Source: Solwaraspora sp. WMMD1047
GTDB taxonomy: Bacteria > Actinomycetota > Actinomycetes > Mycobacteriales > Micromonosporaceae
Assembly (NCBI RefSeq): GCF_029626155.1
Contig: NZ_JARUBL010000001.1
Location: forward strand, 1,116,001 to 1,180,000
Length of the DNA stretch: 64,000 nucleotides
Reading direction: 5' to 3'
In this document: piece by piece, positions 51,225-59,806 of the stretch
Position numbering within the stretch: the stretch's first letter is position 1
Layout: the number at the start of each line of letters is the position of its first letter
Made by a program: the position numbers and the translations under genes
The notes under the pieces: model-generated
Database searches by the model: none
The model's input: the letters and a program-made list of their open reading frames with translations, nothing else
Told to the model about the DNA's origin: nothing

Positions 51225-52508
51225 GATCGTCCGGATCGGTTGGCGCGCCGGCTCGGCACCGGCGACGCGGTGGTCATCGGGCTGGGCTCCATGATCGGGG
51301 CCGGGGTGTTCGCCGCGTTCGCGCCGGCCGCCGCCGCGGCGGGCACCGGCCTGCTGGTCGGCCTGCTGATTGCGGCCGTGATCGCGTACTGCAACGCCGC
51401 CGCGTCGGCGCAACTCGCGGCGGCCTACCCCACCTCGGGGGGCACCTACATCTACGGTCGGGCACGGCTCGGCGACTGGTGGGGGTTCCTGGCCGGCTGG
51501 GGCTTCGTGGTCGGCAAGACCGCCTCCTGCGCGGCCATGGCGTTGACCTTCGCGTCGTACGCGGTGCCCGGCCCGTGGTGGGCGCAGCGGGCGGTGGCCG
51601 TGCTGGGCGTGGTGGGCCTGGCCGCGCTGAACTACCGAGGCGTCACCCGGACCGTGCGGCTGACCCGGGTGCTGGTCGCGTCGAGCCTGACCGCCCTGGC
51701 CGTGGTGGTGGCCGGCATCGCCGTCGGCGGCGGCGCCGACACCGCGAACCTGGGCGACTGGTCCGACCTGGGCGCCGGTGGCGCGTACGGCATCCTGCAG
51801 GCGGCGGGTCTGCTCTTCTTCGCCTTCGCCGGCTACGCGCGGGTGGCCACCATGGGCGAGGAGGTACGCGACCCGCGCCGCACCATTCCGCGCGCCATCC
51901 CGATCGCCCTGTTCGTCACCGTCGCCGTCTACCTGGTGGTGGGGGTGGCGGCGCTGCTCGGCGCCGGCCCGGCCCGGCTGGCCGCCGCGGCGGCGCCGCT
52001 GACCACCGCGGTCGAGGTGGCCGGCGCCGGCGCGCTGGCGCCGGTGGTGCGGGTCGGCGCCGCCCTGGCGGCGCTCGGCGCGCTGCTGGCGCTGATCGCC
52101 GGCATCGGCCGGACCGGGTTGGCGATGGCCCGCCACCGCGACCTGCCCGGCTGGCTGGCCGCCGTGCACCCCGAACACCGGGTGCCGCACCGGGCCGAGG
52201 TCGCCCTCGCGGTCGTGGTCGGCGTGCTGGTGGCCACCGTCGACCTGCGGGAGGCGATCGGCTTCTCGTCGTTCGGGGTGCTCGTCTACTACGCCGTCGC
52301 CAACGTCGCCGCGATCACCCAGCCGGCTTCGGACCGGCGCTGGCCACGCCCGCTCAACGCGCTGGGCGCCGCCGGCTGCCTGCTGCTGGTCGCCACCCTG
52401 CCCTGGCAGTCGGTGCTCGCGGGGGTGGCCATGTTCGCGGTGGGCATCGCCGGCCGCGCGGTCGGCCTGATCCGGCCGGGCCGGCGTCGGTCCGTACCCG
52501 GGTCCTAG
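51213..52508 (+). CDS. APC-superfamily amino acid permease
   Basis: This 431-residue permease has 12 predicted spans and the APC signature near the start (GTGDAVVIGLGSMIGAGVFAA) with the unwound GSMIGAG in span 1. AAYPTSGGTYIYGRARLGDWW follows in span 3, and FAFAGYARVATMGEEVRDPR in span 6. Substrate not predictable; amino acids or amines are likely. The ATG at 51213 lies inside the ArsR-type operator with no room for a ribosome-binding site, so a leaderless transcript is probable; ATG 51222 is an alternative. Divergent from the ArsR fusion. Confidence 0.87.
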   Translation: MSLMDRPDRLARRLGTGDAVVIGLGSMIGAGVFAAFAPAAAAAGTGLLVGLLIAAVIAYCNAAASAQLAAAYPTSGGTYIYGRARLGDWWGFLAGWGFVVGKTASCAAMALTFASYAVPGPWWAQRAVAVLGVVGLAALNYRGVTRTVRLTRVLVASSLTALAVVVAGIAVGGGADTANLGDWSDLGAGGAYGILQAAGLLFFAFAGYARVATMGEEVRDPRRTIPRAIPIALFVTVAVYLVVGVAALLGAGPARLAAAAAPLTTAVEVAGAGALAPVVRVGAALAALGALLALIAGIGRTGLAMARHRDLPGWLAAVHPEHRVPHRAEVALAVVVGVLVATVDLREAIGFSSFGVLVYYAVANVAAITQPASDRRWPRPLNALGAAGCLLLVATLPWQSVLAGVAMFAVGIAGRAVGLIRPGRRRSVPGS

Positions 52509-52513
52509 GTTTT

Positions 52514-52558
52514 TGCACTGGGAGTGCACTTGTCATCGGTCGAGCGGCTGTCTAGCGT
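52514..52558 (+). promoter_or_regulatory. Promoter and palindromic operator of the DUF2855 gene
   Basis: TGCACT-GGG-AGTGCA (52514-52528) is a perfect palindrome next to the -35 box TTGTCA (52530-52535). After a 17-base spacer comes the -10 TAGCGT (52553-52558), and the ATG follows after six bases. This is a near-ideal promoter for a leaderless mRNA, and the palindrome fits a TetR-type repressor site. No TetR gene lies nearby. Confidence 0.7.
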
Positions 52559-52564
52559 CGCAGC

Positions 52565-53629
52565 ATGCCTGCTTCGTGGACTTTCGCGGTCGCCCGCAAC
52601 GACCTGACCCGCACCAGCCTGGTCGAGCACCCCGTCGCGGAGCCGGCCGGCGGCGAGGCGCTGCTGCGGGTCGACCGGGTCGGGCTGACCGCCAACAACA
52701 TCACCTACGCGGTGCTCGGCGACGCCATGCGGTACTGGGAGTTCTTCCCGCCCGGACCCCGGGAGCTGGGACCGCAGTGGGGACTGCCGCCGCTGTGGGG
52801 GTTCGCCGAGGTGGTCGCCTCCACGGTGGCCGGCGTGCCGGCCGGACAGCGGCTCTACGGCTACCTGCCACCCGCCGGGCACCTCGTCGTCCGGCCCGAA
52901 CGGGTCGACGCGACCGGTTTCCGCGACGCGAGCGGGCACCGCGCCGAGCTGCCGGCGCCGTACAACAGCTACCTGGCCACCACCGGCGACCCCGCCTACC
53001 GGGCGGACCAGGAGGACCTGCTGGTCCTGCTCCGGCCGCTCTTTCTCACCTCCTTCATGCTCGCCGACCAGCTCATCGACCGGAAATTCCACGGGGCGGC
53101 GGCGGTCGTGGTCTCGTCGGCCTCCAGCAAGACCGGGTACGCGGCCGCGGCCGAACTGCACGGTCAGGGTCCCCGGCTGATCGGGCTCACCTCGCCGGGC
53201 AACGTCGACTTCACCCGGTCGCTCGGCTGCTACCACGAGGTCCTGCCGTACGACGACCTCGGCGCCCTCGACCCGGTGCCGACGCTCTACCTCGACCTGG
53301 CCGGCGCGTCCGCGACCCGGGCCGCGCTGCGCCGCCAGCTCGGCGACCGGCTGGTCCGCGACATCGCGGTCGGACTCACCAACCAGAGGCTGGACGCCGG
53401 GGCGGACGAGACGTTCTTCGCGCCGACGCAGCTGGGCAAGCGCCGCCAGGACTGGGGCCGCGACGAACTGGACCGGCGGCTCGCCGCGGGCTGGCGGCGC
53501 TTCGCCGACCGGGCGGCCGGCTGGCTCGACGTGCGCATCGACACCGGACCCGACGGCCTGCGCGCCGCCTGGGCAGACGTGCTGGCCGGCCGCGTCCCGC
53601 CTCGGGAGGGTCGCGTCGTCCAGCTCTGA
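52565..53629 (+). CDS. DUF2855 family protein
   Basis: This 354-residue cytoplasmic protein matches the DUF2855 family, which looks like a degenerate quinone-oxidoreductase/MDR fold. It has an N-terminal barrel-like part (EALLRVDRVGLTANNITYAV, WGFAEVVASTVAGVPAGQRL) and a nucleotide-fold middle (AAVVVSSASSKTGYAAAAEL). The C-terminal part is conserved (ADETFFAPTQLGKRRQDWG). Function unproven. Transcription likely starts at the ATG itself; see the promoter entry. It stands alone between the permease and the sensor-kinase operon. Confidence 0.85.
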   Translation: MPASWTFAVARNDLTRTSLVEHPVAEPAGGEALLRVDRVGLTANNITYAVLGDAMRYWEFFPPGPRELGPQWGLPPLWGFAEVVASTVAGVPAGQRLYGYLPPAGHLVVRPERVDATGFRDASGHRAELPAPYNSYLATTGDPAYRADQEDLLVLLRPLFLTSFMLADQLIDRKFHGAAAVVVSSASSKTGYAAAAELHGQGPRLIGLTSPGNVDFTRSLGCYHEVLPYDDLGALDPVPTLYLDLAGASATRAALRRQLGDRLVRDIAVGLTNQRLDAGADETFFAPTQLGKRRQDWGRDELDRRLAAGWRRFADRAAGWLDVRIDTGPDGLRAAWADVLAGRVPPREGRVVQL

Positions 53630-53931
53630 TTCGCTGACGGCCGGTCGCTGGGGGCGGGGCGGATCTTACAAGATCAGACCGCCGGCGGAGATCGACTGAA
53701 CGTCGGTTCATCCCACTCGAACGGTGGTACGGACTTCAACCGTCGTGCGTCTGGAAAGATCCGATCCGTCAATCTGCGGGCTGGGGGTGAAGATGAATCT
53801 GGAATCGGCCTCACGCGCCATGGTACGAATGCGCACTGAAGTGGGCGTGCTCGCCCACTCCATCATCGTACGCATCACAGTCCGTCAGCTCCGACAATTG
53901 GCGCCGCTAAAGCTAGGGGGCGAAGTCGCTC
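53630..53931. other. 302-base non-coding region upstream of the sensor-kinase operon
   Basis: No convincing gene. It contains a perfect 14-base palindrome GATCTT-AC-AAGATC (53662-53675), suitable for a TetR or MarR dimer. It also has a perfect 8-base-arm hairpin AGTGGGCG-TGCT-CGCCCACT (53840-53859). The promoter of the downstream operon must lie here, but I see no clear -35/-10 pair. A 170-residue frame through the region lacks coding features. Confidence 0.5.
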
Positions 53932-56667
53932 GTGACACGGGCCGTAGGGGCAGGCGCGGTGCGCATCCACGCAGACGCGCGTCGGGGATGGCGGTTGGGC
54001 GGCAGCATCGTCCGACTGATCCGGTTGCTGGTCGCCGTACCGCTGATCGCGGTCATGGGCTTCGCGGGCCTGGCGCTGCAGGGATCGGTGCAGGAGGTGA
54101 TCAACGCCGGCACCGTGCACGACCTGGTCAGGCTCTCGGCCCAGGCCGGCAACCTGGCTCGCGCTCTGCAGTCCGAACGGGTGCTCGCCGCGGTCGAGCT
54201 CACCAACGAGGAACAGGTCGCCAGCTCGACCTTTGACGGGCAGGTGGGGCGTACCGACATCGCGGTCGCCCAGTTCCAACAGGGCCGCGCGGACGTCACG
54301 GACGCCAGCCCCAGCCTGCAACGGGTCGACGCCGGCCTGAGCGCGCTGACCACCGTACGCGAGCAGGTGCGCTCCAGCCCGCGTGCGTCACTCTCCGCGA
54401 TCGCCTTCAGCTACCGGATCCTCATCGCCGACCTGCTCGCCTTCCGGGCGTCCGTGGTCGCCGACACCCCGGCCCGGATCGCCGACGAGGTCCGCGCCGC
54501 GGTGGCGGTGTCCGAGGTGGGCGAGGCGATCGGCCAGCTCCAGGTGAGCGTGCTGCGCAGCCTCGCCGGTGGCGCGCTGACCCCGGCCGGACAGCAGGAG
54601 AGCGCCGCCGCCCAGGCCCGCATCAATGAGGCCAGCACCACCTTCCTGGGGCTGGCCGAGCCGGAGTGGGTGGCGCGCTGGGAGCAGATCGGCACCGATC
54701 CCGAGGTGGTCGCCGCGCAGCGCCTGCAGGACGAGGTGGGGCGTACGCTGCCGGGCGCCCGGTACGACGTCGAGCCGGACCAGTGGGTCGAGGCCACCGA
54801 CGGGTGGATCAGCAAGCTGTTCGAGATCCAGGGCGGGGTGGACGCGTCGGTCGCCGACGCGGTCACCGACGAGCGCGAACAACGGATCTACACGGCGGTC
54901 TCGCAGGGCGCCGGGATGCTTCTGGTCCTGATCCTGACCGGTGTGCTCACCGCCGTGGTGGCCCGCCGGATCACCCGGCGGCTGCGATCCCTGCGCCGGA
55001 CCGTGACGAAGGTGGCGTACGACCGGCTGCCGGCCGTGGTCCGGGAGCTCGACGCCGCCCCACCCGGCAGCGTGCGACCCGACGAGGTGGCCGACCGTTC
55101 GGTGTCGGAGTTCCGGATCAGCGGCACCGACGAGATCGCCGAGGTGGCGACCGCGACCCGGGCGCTGCACCGGGAGGCGGTTCGGATCGCCGGTGAACAG
55201 GCCGTGATGCGGGCCAACGTCGCGGAGATCTTCGTGCACCTGTCCCGCCGCGAGCAGCGACTGGTGGACGCCATGCTGGTCCTGGTCGACCAGGTGGAAC
55301 GCGACGAGGCCGACCCGGAGCGGCTGCACCAGCTCTACCAACTGGACCACCTCGCGACCCGGATGGCGCGGATCAACCAGAGCCTGCTGGTGCTGGGCGG
55401 CTCCGGGATCTCCCGGGTACGCCAGGACACGGTCCCACTGGACCACGTGATCCAGGCCGCGCTCTCCCAGATCGAGCACTACACCCGGGTCCGGACGGGC
55501 TCCGTCGACAAGGAGCTGCACGTCGCCGGCACCGCGGTCGACGAGATCGTGCACCTGCTCGCCGAGCTGCTGGACAACGCGACCGCGTACTCGTCGCCGG
55601 AGACCGAGGTGCTGGTCACCGGGCACGCGCTCTCCGACCGGGCGATCGTGCAGGTGGTGGACCAGGGCGTCGGCCTCTCCGAACAACGGTGCCAGCAGCT
55701 CAACGTCCGACTCGCCAGCCCCGGCTCGGTCGACGTCTCCGGCGTCCGGGCGATGGGCCTCACCGTGGTCGCCCGGCTCGCCGCCCGACAGGGCGTACGG
55801 GTGGAGCTGCGTCCCGGCCCGGAACGCGGCACGGTGGCCGAGATCGTGATGCCGGCGTCGGTCGTGGTGCGGCGGCCGTTCCAGCGTCCGGAGCCGGTGG
55901 AGGCGGTGACGGGTACGGTCCGACCGTCCGTCGTCCAGGGCCGGTCGGTCACCGCGTCCCCGCCTCCCCCGTACAGCCAGGGCGGGCTGCCCGCCCCGGC
56001 GGCGGTGGCCGGGTCGGGCTCCCCGGCCGGCCGGGCGGCTCCCGCGTCGCCGGTCTCCCCGTTCACGCCGGCGCCCGCCGCGCCCGCGCCGTTGTTCCAG
56101 CCGGTCGCCGGGACCCTGCCGCAGCGACCGAACGCGGCCGCGCTGCCCGGCGCCGGCACCCAGGCGTCCAACGGGGGACAGGCGACCACGGAGGTACCGA
56201 CCGGGACGCAGCGGTCGGACGGTGCGCAGCAGTTCGACGGTGCGCAGCAGTTCGACGGTGCGCAGCAGTTCGACGGTGCGCAGCAGTTCGACGGTGCGCA
56301 GCAGTTCGACGGTGCGCAGCAGTTCGACGGTGCGCAGCAGTTCGACGGTGCGCAGCAGTCGACGGTCGCGCAGCCGTCGGGTGGGCGTTCGGTGAACGGC
56401 TGGTTCAAGACCGCCCAGGACGGCGATTCGGTGACCGTCACCTGGCCGGTCGACGCGGGTGAGCGGTGGGCGACCGCCCCCACGGTCGCGGTGCCCACGC
56501 AGGTCGGGCTGCCGCGGCGGGTGCCTCAGCACCACCTGGTTCCGGACGCGCCCCAACCCGCCGCCGAGGCGCCTCGCAAACTCGACCCGTCCACGGTGGC
56601 CGCGGCGATGTCGGCCTACGCCAAGGGCGTCGCCTCCCACCGCGTCCCCGCCGCCAACCAGCCCTGA
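53932..56667 (+). CDS. Nitrate-sensor-type (CvnA-like) histidine kinase with C-terminal hexapeptide repeat
   Basis: This 911-residue membrane kinase has a first span (about 25-48, IRLLVAVPLIAVMGFAGLAL) and an extracellular helical NIT-type domain (about 50-325). A second span (LVLILTGVLTAVVARRITRR), a HAMP-like linker and a conservon-type dimerisation helix follow (LYQLDHLATRMARINQSLLV). The ATPase domain has ELLDNATAYSSPETEV, VDQGVGLSEQ and AMGLTVVARLAARQGV. After about residue 645 the protein is Pro/Gln-rich and holds seven perfect GAQQFD repeats. The GTG start gives a basic leader. It heads an operon with a roadblock protein (33-base gap) and a substrate-binding protein. Confidence 0.85.
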   Translation: MTRAVGAGAVRIHADARRGWRLGGSIVRLIRLLVAVPLIAVMGFAGLALQGSVQEVINAGTVHDLVRLSAQAGNLARALQSERVLAAVELTNEEQVASSTFDGQVGRTDIAVAQFQQGRADVTDASPSLQRVDAGLSALTTVREQVRSSPRASLSAIAFSYRILIADLLAFRASVVADTPARIADEVRAAVAVSEVGEAIGQLQVSVLRSLAGGALTPAGQQESAAAQARINEASTTFLGLAEPEWVARWEQIGTDPEVVAAQRLQDEVGRTLPGARYDVEPDQWVEATDGWISKLFEIQGGVDASVADAVTDEREQRIYTAVSQGAGMLLVLILTGVLTAVVARRITRRLRSLRRTVTKVAYDRLPAVVRELDAAPPGSVRPDEVADRSVSEFRISGTDEIAEVATATRALHREAVRIAGEQAVMRANVAEIFVHLSRREQRLVDAMLVLVDQVERDEADPERLHQLYQLDHLATRMARINQSLLVLGGSGISRVRQDTVPLDHVIQAALSQIEHYTRVRTGSVDKELHVAGTAVDEIVHLLAELLDNATAYSSPETEVLVTGHALSDRAIVQVVDQGVGLSEQRCQQLNVRLASPGSVDVSGVRAMGLTVVARLAARQGVRVELRPGPERGTVAEIVMPASVVVRRPFQRPEPVEAVTGTVRPSVVQGRSVTASPPPPYSQGGLPAPAAVAGSGSPAGRAAPASPVSPFTPAPAAPAPLFQPVAGTLPQRPNAAALPGAGTQASNGGQATTEVPTGTQRSDGAQQFDGAQQFDGAQQFDGAQQFDGAQQFDGAQQFDGAQQFDGAQQSTVAQPSGGRSVNGWFKTAQDGDSVTVTWPVDAGERWATAPTVAVPTQVGLPRRVPQHHLVPDAPQPAAEAPRKLDPSTVAAAMSAYAKGVASHRVPAANQP
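56221..56346 (+). repeat. Seven perfect 18-bp tandem repeats inside the kinase gene
   Basis: GGTGCGCAGCAGTTCGAC is repeated seven times without a single base change (56221-56346), followed by a partial eighth copy to about 56364. It encodes Gly-Ala-Gln-Gln-Phe-Asp. The lack of silent changes points to recent expansion by slippage. Confidence 0.95.
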
Positions 56668-56700
56668 CCCCTCCCCCCCGATGTGTCCCCTGGAGCGCCC

Positions 56701-57105
56701 GTGACGAGCCCGAACAACCTGAGCTGGCTGTTGCAGAACTTTGTCAACAGCATCCCGGAGGTCAGCCACGCCCTCGCCGTCTCGACCGACGGGCTGGTCC
56801 TGGCGCACAACCACGGCCTGCCCCGGGACCGCGCGGATCAACTCGCCGCCACCGGCAGCGGCCTGATCTCCCTGCTGATGGGGGCGGCCCGGTTCTTCCA
56901 GGCCGGCTCGGTGATCTCCAACGTGACCCAGCTGGACGGCGGGTTCATGTTCCTGATGGCGTTCAGCGAGGGGGCGTCGCTGCTCGTGCTCGCCTCCCCC
57001 GCCTGCGACGTCGGCCAGGTCTCCTACGAGATGACCGACCTGGCGAACCGGATGGGAGAGGCGCTCACGCCGGCGGTCCGCTCCGAGTTGCTGCGGACGC
57101 TGTGA
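56701..57105 (+). CDS. Roadblock/LC7 domain protein (CvnB-like)
   Basis: This 134-residue roadblock/LC7 protein has LLQNFVNSIPEVSHALAVST, DGLVLAHNHGLPRDRADQLA, ATGSGLISLLMGAARFFQAG and a LLVLASPACDVGQVSYEMTD end. In conservons, CvnB pairs with the CvnA kinase and with a CvnC/CvnD GTPase complex at the membrane. Here the kinase is upstream, but the expected DUF742 and GTPase genes are absent and an ABC-type lipoprotein follows. The GTG at 56701 has GGAG at a good distance. Its stop overlaps the next ATG by one base (TGATG). Confidence 0.9.
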   Translation: MTSPNNLSWLLQNFVNSIPEVSHALAVSTDGLVLAHNHGLPRDRADQLAATGSGLISLLMGAARFFQAGSVISNVTQLDGGFMFLMAFSEGASLLVLASPACDVGQVSYEMTDLANRMGEALTPAVRSELLRTL

Positions 57106-58331
57106 TGGCCAGCCGACCGGCTCTTCGACTGCCCACCGTCCGGCCCGGCGGCCCGGCCGCCCGGCGCCTGCTCGCGGCCGTCCTCAGCGGTGTGCTGGTG
57201 CTGGCCGTGGCCGCCTGCGGCGGCGACGCGGAGGACCCGCGGCGGACCATCCGGATCGGGATGATCGCCAACATCGCCGGCCCGTTCGAGGCGCCCGGCT
57301 CGGAGCTGCGCGACGGTTTCCAGCTCTACCTGGACATGCGGGGCAGCCAGTTGGGCGGTCACCCGGCGGAGCTGATCGTCGGCGACGAGGGGTACGAACG
57401 CGGCGTCGCGGTCGAGTCCGCCAGGGCGCTCCTGGACGAGCAGCGGGTCTCCGCGATCACCGGCATCATCAACGGCGGCAACGTCACCGCCATCCAACCG
57501 CTGCTCAACGAGCGCAAGGTGCCGCTCGTCGGTGCGCTGGGCCGGCCGGCGCTGGAAGAGGTCAACTACATCTGGAACACCAACCTGCTCTCGGTCGAAC
57601 CGGGCGTGGCGATGGCGCCGTTCGTGAAGCAGCAGGTCAAGGACGGCAAGGTGTACGCCATCGGGCCGGACTTCCAGGGTGGCCGGGACGAGCTGCGCGG
57701 CTTCGTCGACACCTTCACGGCGCTCGGCGGCGAGCTGGCCAACCCGGACGGCGAGGCCGTCTTCAGCCCGTTCCCGGTCAACGAGGACTTCGGGCCGTAC
57801 CTGGAGGAGATCGCCGAGTCCGGCGCCGACGCCATCTACTGCTTCTTCGACGCCCAGAACGCGATCTACTTCGTCCAGCAGTACGCCGAGTCGGAGGTGG
57901 CCGACCTGCCGCTCTACGCGGCCGGCTTCGTGACCGAACCGGCGAGCCTGGTCGAGCAGGGCGAGGCGGCGGAGGGGATCTACAACGGCCTGAACTACTC
58001 GCCCGACCTGGACAACGCGGAGAACCGGGAGTTCGTCGCCGCCTGGAACGCGGCGTACCCGGGCCGGGTGCCCACCTCGATCGTGATGGCCTCCTACGAC
58101 GCGGCGGCCGTGCTGGACCGGGCGATCGCGGCGGCCGGCACCAACCCGACTCCCGACCAGATCAACGACGCCATCGGCGCGCTCGGGCAACTCACCAGCC
58201 CGCGCGGTCCGTGGCAGTTCGCGAAGACCACCCACGCGCCGATCCAGAAGTGGTACCTGCGCCAGGTCCGCCGCGACGGCCGGGCACTGAGCAACGTCGT
58301 CGTGTCGGAGCTGGCCACCCTGGGCGGCTGA
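57105..58331 (+). CDS. ABC-type branched-chain amino acid-like substrate-binding lipoprotein
   Basis: This 408-residue exported lipoprotein has a signal sequence with lipobox LAVAACGG (Cys near residue 37). A type I periplasmic-binding fold of the LivJ family follows: IRIGMIANIAGPFEAPGSEL, ELIVGDEGYERGVAVESARA, ITGIINGGNVTAIQPLLNER and the C-terminal lobe GLNYSPDLDNAENREFVAAW. No permease or ATPase genes follow, so it may serve as the ligand sensor for the kinase in the same operon rather than for transport. The start overlaps the roadblock stop by one base. The ligand cannot be read from the sequence. Confidence 0.88.
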   Translation: MASRPALRLPTVRPGGPAARRLLAAVLSGVLVLAVAACGGDAEDPRRTIRIGMIANIAGPFEAPGSELRDGFQLYLDMRGSQLGGHPAELIVGDEGYERGVAVESARALLDEQRVSAITGIINGGNVTAIQPLLNERKVPLVGALGRPALEEVNYIWNTNLLSVEPGVAMAPFVKQQVKDGKVYAIGPDFQGGRDELRGFVDTFTALGGELANPDGEAVFSPFPVNEDFGPYLEEIAESGADAIYCFFDAQNAIYFVQQYAESEVADLPLYAAGFVTEPASLVEQGEAAEGIYNGLNYSPDLDNAENREFVAAWNAAYPGRVPTSIVMASYDAAAVLDRAIAAAGTNPTPDQINDAIGALGQLTSPRGPWQFAKTTHAPIQKWYLRQVRRDGRALSNVVVSELATLGG

Positions 58332-58341
58332 GACCTGTCGG

Positions 58342-58926
58342 TCACCAGCGCCAGCGCCAGAAGCGGTACTCGTACCGCACCAGCAGGGTGCCGGCGGAGG
58401 TGCTGCCGGTGATCACGAAGTGGGGGGCGGTCGATCCCGGTTCGGGCATCGAGGGCACCTTCGTCGTCGCCGTACCGGCGGTCGTGGTGACGCGGTCGAT
58501 GTTGGCGGTGGCGCCGGGCGGCAGCACGATCGTCGTCGACCCGGCCTGCGCGGCCAGCTCGATCTCGACCACCCGGTGGCTGATCACGGCATGTCGGAAA
58601 TCGAGCTTGACCGAGCCGGCCCGGCTCCGGACCACCAGCCGCGCAGGGACCGCCCAGCGGCCGCTGCGCGCAAGGGTGCCGGCGCTGCTGCGCAACTCGA
58701 CCACGTCTTCGGTCGCGGCCGCGACGTCTGCCGGCGGCAGGTCGGCGACGTAGGGCTCCACCTCGCCGTAGGTGCGGGCCCGCAGCACCCCGTCGGTGCG
58801 CTCCTCGAATTCGGGCAGCGTCAGCCGGCCCTCGGCGACGGCGCTGCTCAGCCGGGCCAGCACCTGCTCCCGGTCGGCATCCGACATCCGCAGGTTCCGC
58901 CGCGACGGCACCAGATCGCCATTCAC
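58342..58926 (-). CDS. DUF1707 (SHOCT-like) domain protein
   Basis: This 194-residue protein has an N-terminal DUF1707 module, MSDADREQVLARLSSAVAEG then RLTLPEFEERTDGVLRARTY. A beta-rich C-terminal half follows (VKLDFRHAVISHRVVEIELA, TTIVLPPGATANIDRVTTTA), typical of LiaF/cell-wall-active regulator-like folds. No signal peptide is present. The GTG at 58926 gives a 13-residue lead before the domain; an ATG at 58887 is possible. It faces the substrate-binding gene with a 10-base gap and is eight codons or fewer from the PP2C-like gene upstream on the same strand. Confidence 0.85.
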   Translation of the reverse strand: MNGDLVPSRRNLRMSDADREQVLARLSSAVAEGRLTLPEFEERTDGVLRARTYGEVEPYVADLPPADVAAATEDVVELRSSAGTLARSGRWAVPARLVVRSRAGSVKLDFRHAVISHRVVEIELAAQAGSTTIVLPPGATANIDRVTTTAGTATTKVPSMPEPGSTAPHFVITGSTSAGTLLVRYEYRFWRWRW

Positions 58927-58936
58927 CCGACCGACT

Positions 58937-59803
58937 CTACGGCCCGACCGGCGTGCGCAGAAGGCCGGACGCCCACCCGGCGAGGCCGGTGCAGTACGCC
59001 AGGGTGGCGTCGTCGGCGGCCACCTTCCGGTCGGCCTCCGCCTGCCGGACGCGGTGAATGATCTCGTCCGGTCCGGCCGACCGGACGGCGGTCAGGACCT
59101 CCGGCCAGTCGGCGAGACCGAACCGGTCGACGATCCGGCTGGCCCCGTTGCTGAGCAGCAGGGCACCGGCGAGCTCGGCGACGGGTCGCCTGCCGACGAT
59201 CGCCTCGGCCGCCGCCCGCGGGTCCTGCTGCGCCACCCAGTAACCGCCCGGCCGGTTGCGGTTGGCCCGCATCGCGTCGCGGCCGTCCCGGAGGATCCGC
59301 TGGTATTCGACGCTGCCCTCGACCGCGGCGTCCAGCGCGGCCTGGTACGGCTCGGCGATGCGCACCTCGCGCGGGTCGGTGACGACGACCGGCGCGCCGG
59401 CCCGGTCGAGCACGAGCACCGCGTCACCGAAGACCAGGTACTCGGCCTGGCCGTCGCGCAGCCGCAGGATCGCCACGGTCGCCCACGGGCTGCGTGGATC
59501 GGCAATGTCGCAGGTGTGCCGGTGGTCGTCGGCCACCGCTTCGATCGCCTCGGCGAGCAGCGCCGGCAGGGTCCGGTCCGTGGCGGGTGCCGAGGGGTAC
59601 GCCGCGCCCGGCGACAGCAGGTTGAGCAGGTGTCCGCCGAGGCGGCAGGCGTACCAGCCGACGCCGTGCCGGCAGACCGCCTCGGCGCCGACCACCCCGC
59701 CGGCGCCGTCGGTGAGCACGACCGCCGTGGGCACCGCGCCGACGAAATCCTCATTGGTACGGCCGGGTCGGCCCGCCGCGTCGGTCGCCATCGTCACCCG
59801 CAC
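58937..59803 (-). CDS. PP2C-like protein phosphatase-fold protein
   Basis: This 288-residue protein has the PP2C beginning GRTNEDFVGAVPTAVVLTDG (the Glu-Asp and Asp-Gly metal motifs), then ATVAILRLRDGQAEYLVFGD, LLLSNGASRIVDRFGLADWP and ADDATLAYC at the end. The usual GDSR and DG motifs are only partly kept, so activity is uncertain; it may bind metals and phosphoproteins or be a degenerate member. The GTG at 59803 begins three bases after the stop of the XRE-cupin gene and has GAGG upstream, so the two form an operon. Confidence 0.75.
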   Translation of the reverse strand: MRVTMATDAAGRPGRTNEDFVGAVPTAVVLTDGAGGVVGAEAVCRHGVGWYACRLGGHLLNLLSPGAAYPSAPATDRTLPALLAEAIEAVADDHRHTCDIADPRSPWATVAILRLRDGQAEYLVFGDAVLVLDRAGAPVVVTDPREVRIAEPYQAALDAAVEGSVEYQRILRDGRDAMRANRNRPGGYWVAQQDPRAAAEAIVGRRPVAELAGALLLSNGASRIVDRFGLADWPEVLTAVRSAGPDEIIHRVRQAEADRKVAADDATLAYCTGLAGWASGLLRTPVGP

Positions 59804-59806
59804 CGG

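Noticed and set aside
53724-54236. A 170-residue frame upstream of the sensor kinase
   Set aside because: It runs out of frame into the kinase gene, has no recognised domain and lacks GC3 bias in its first half.
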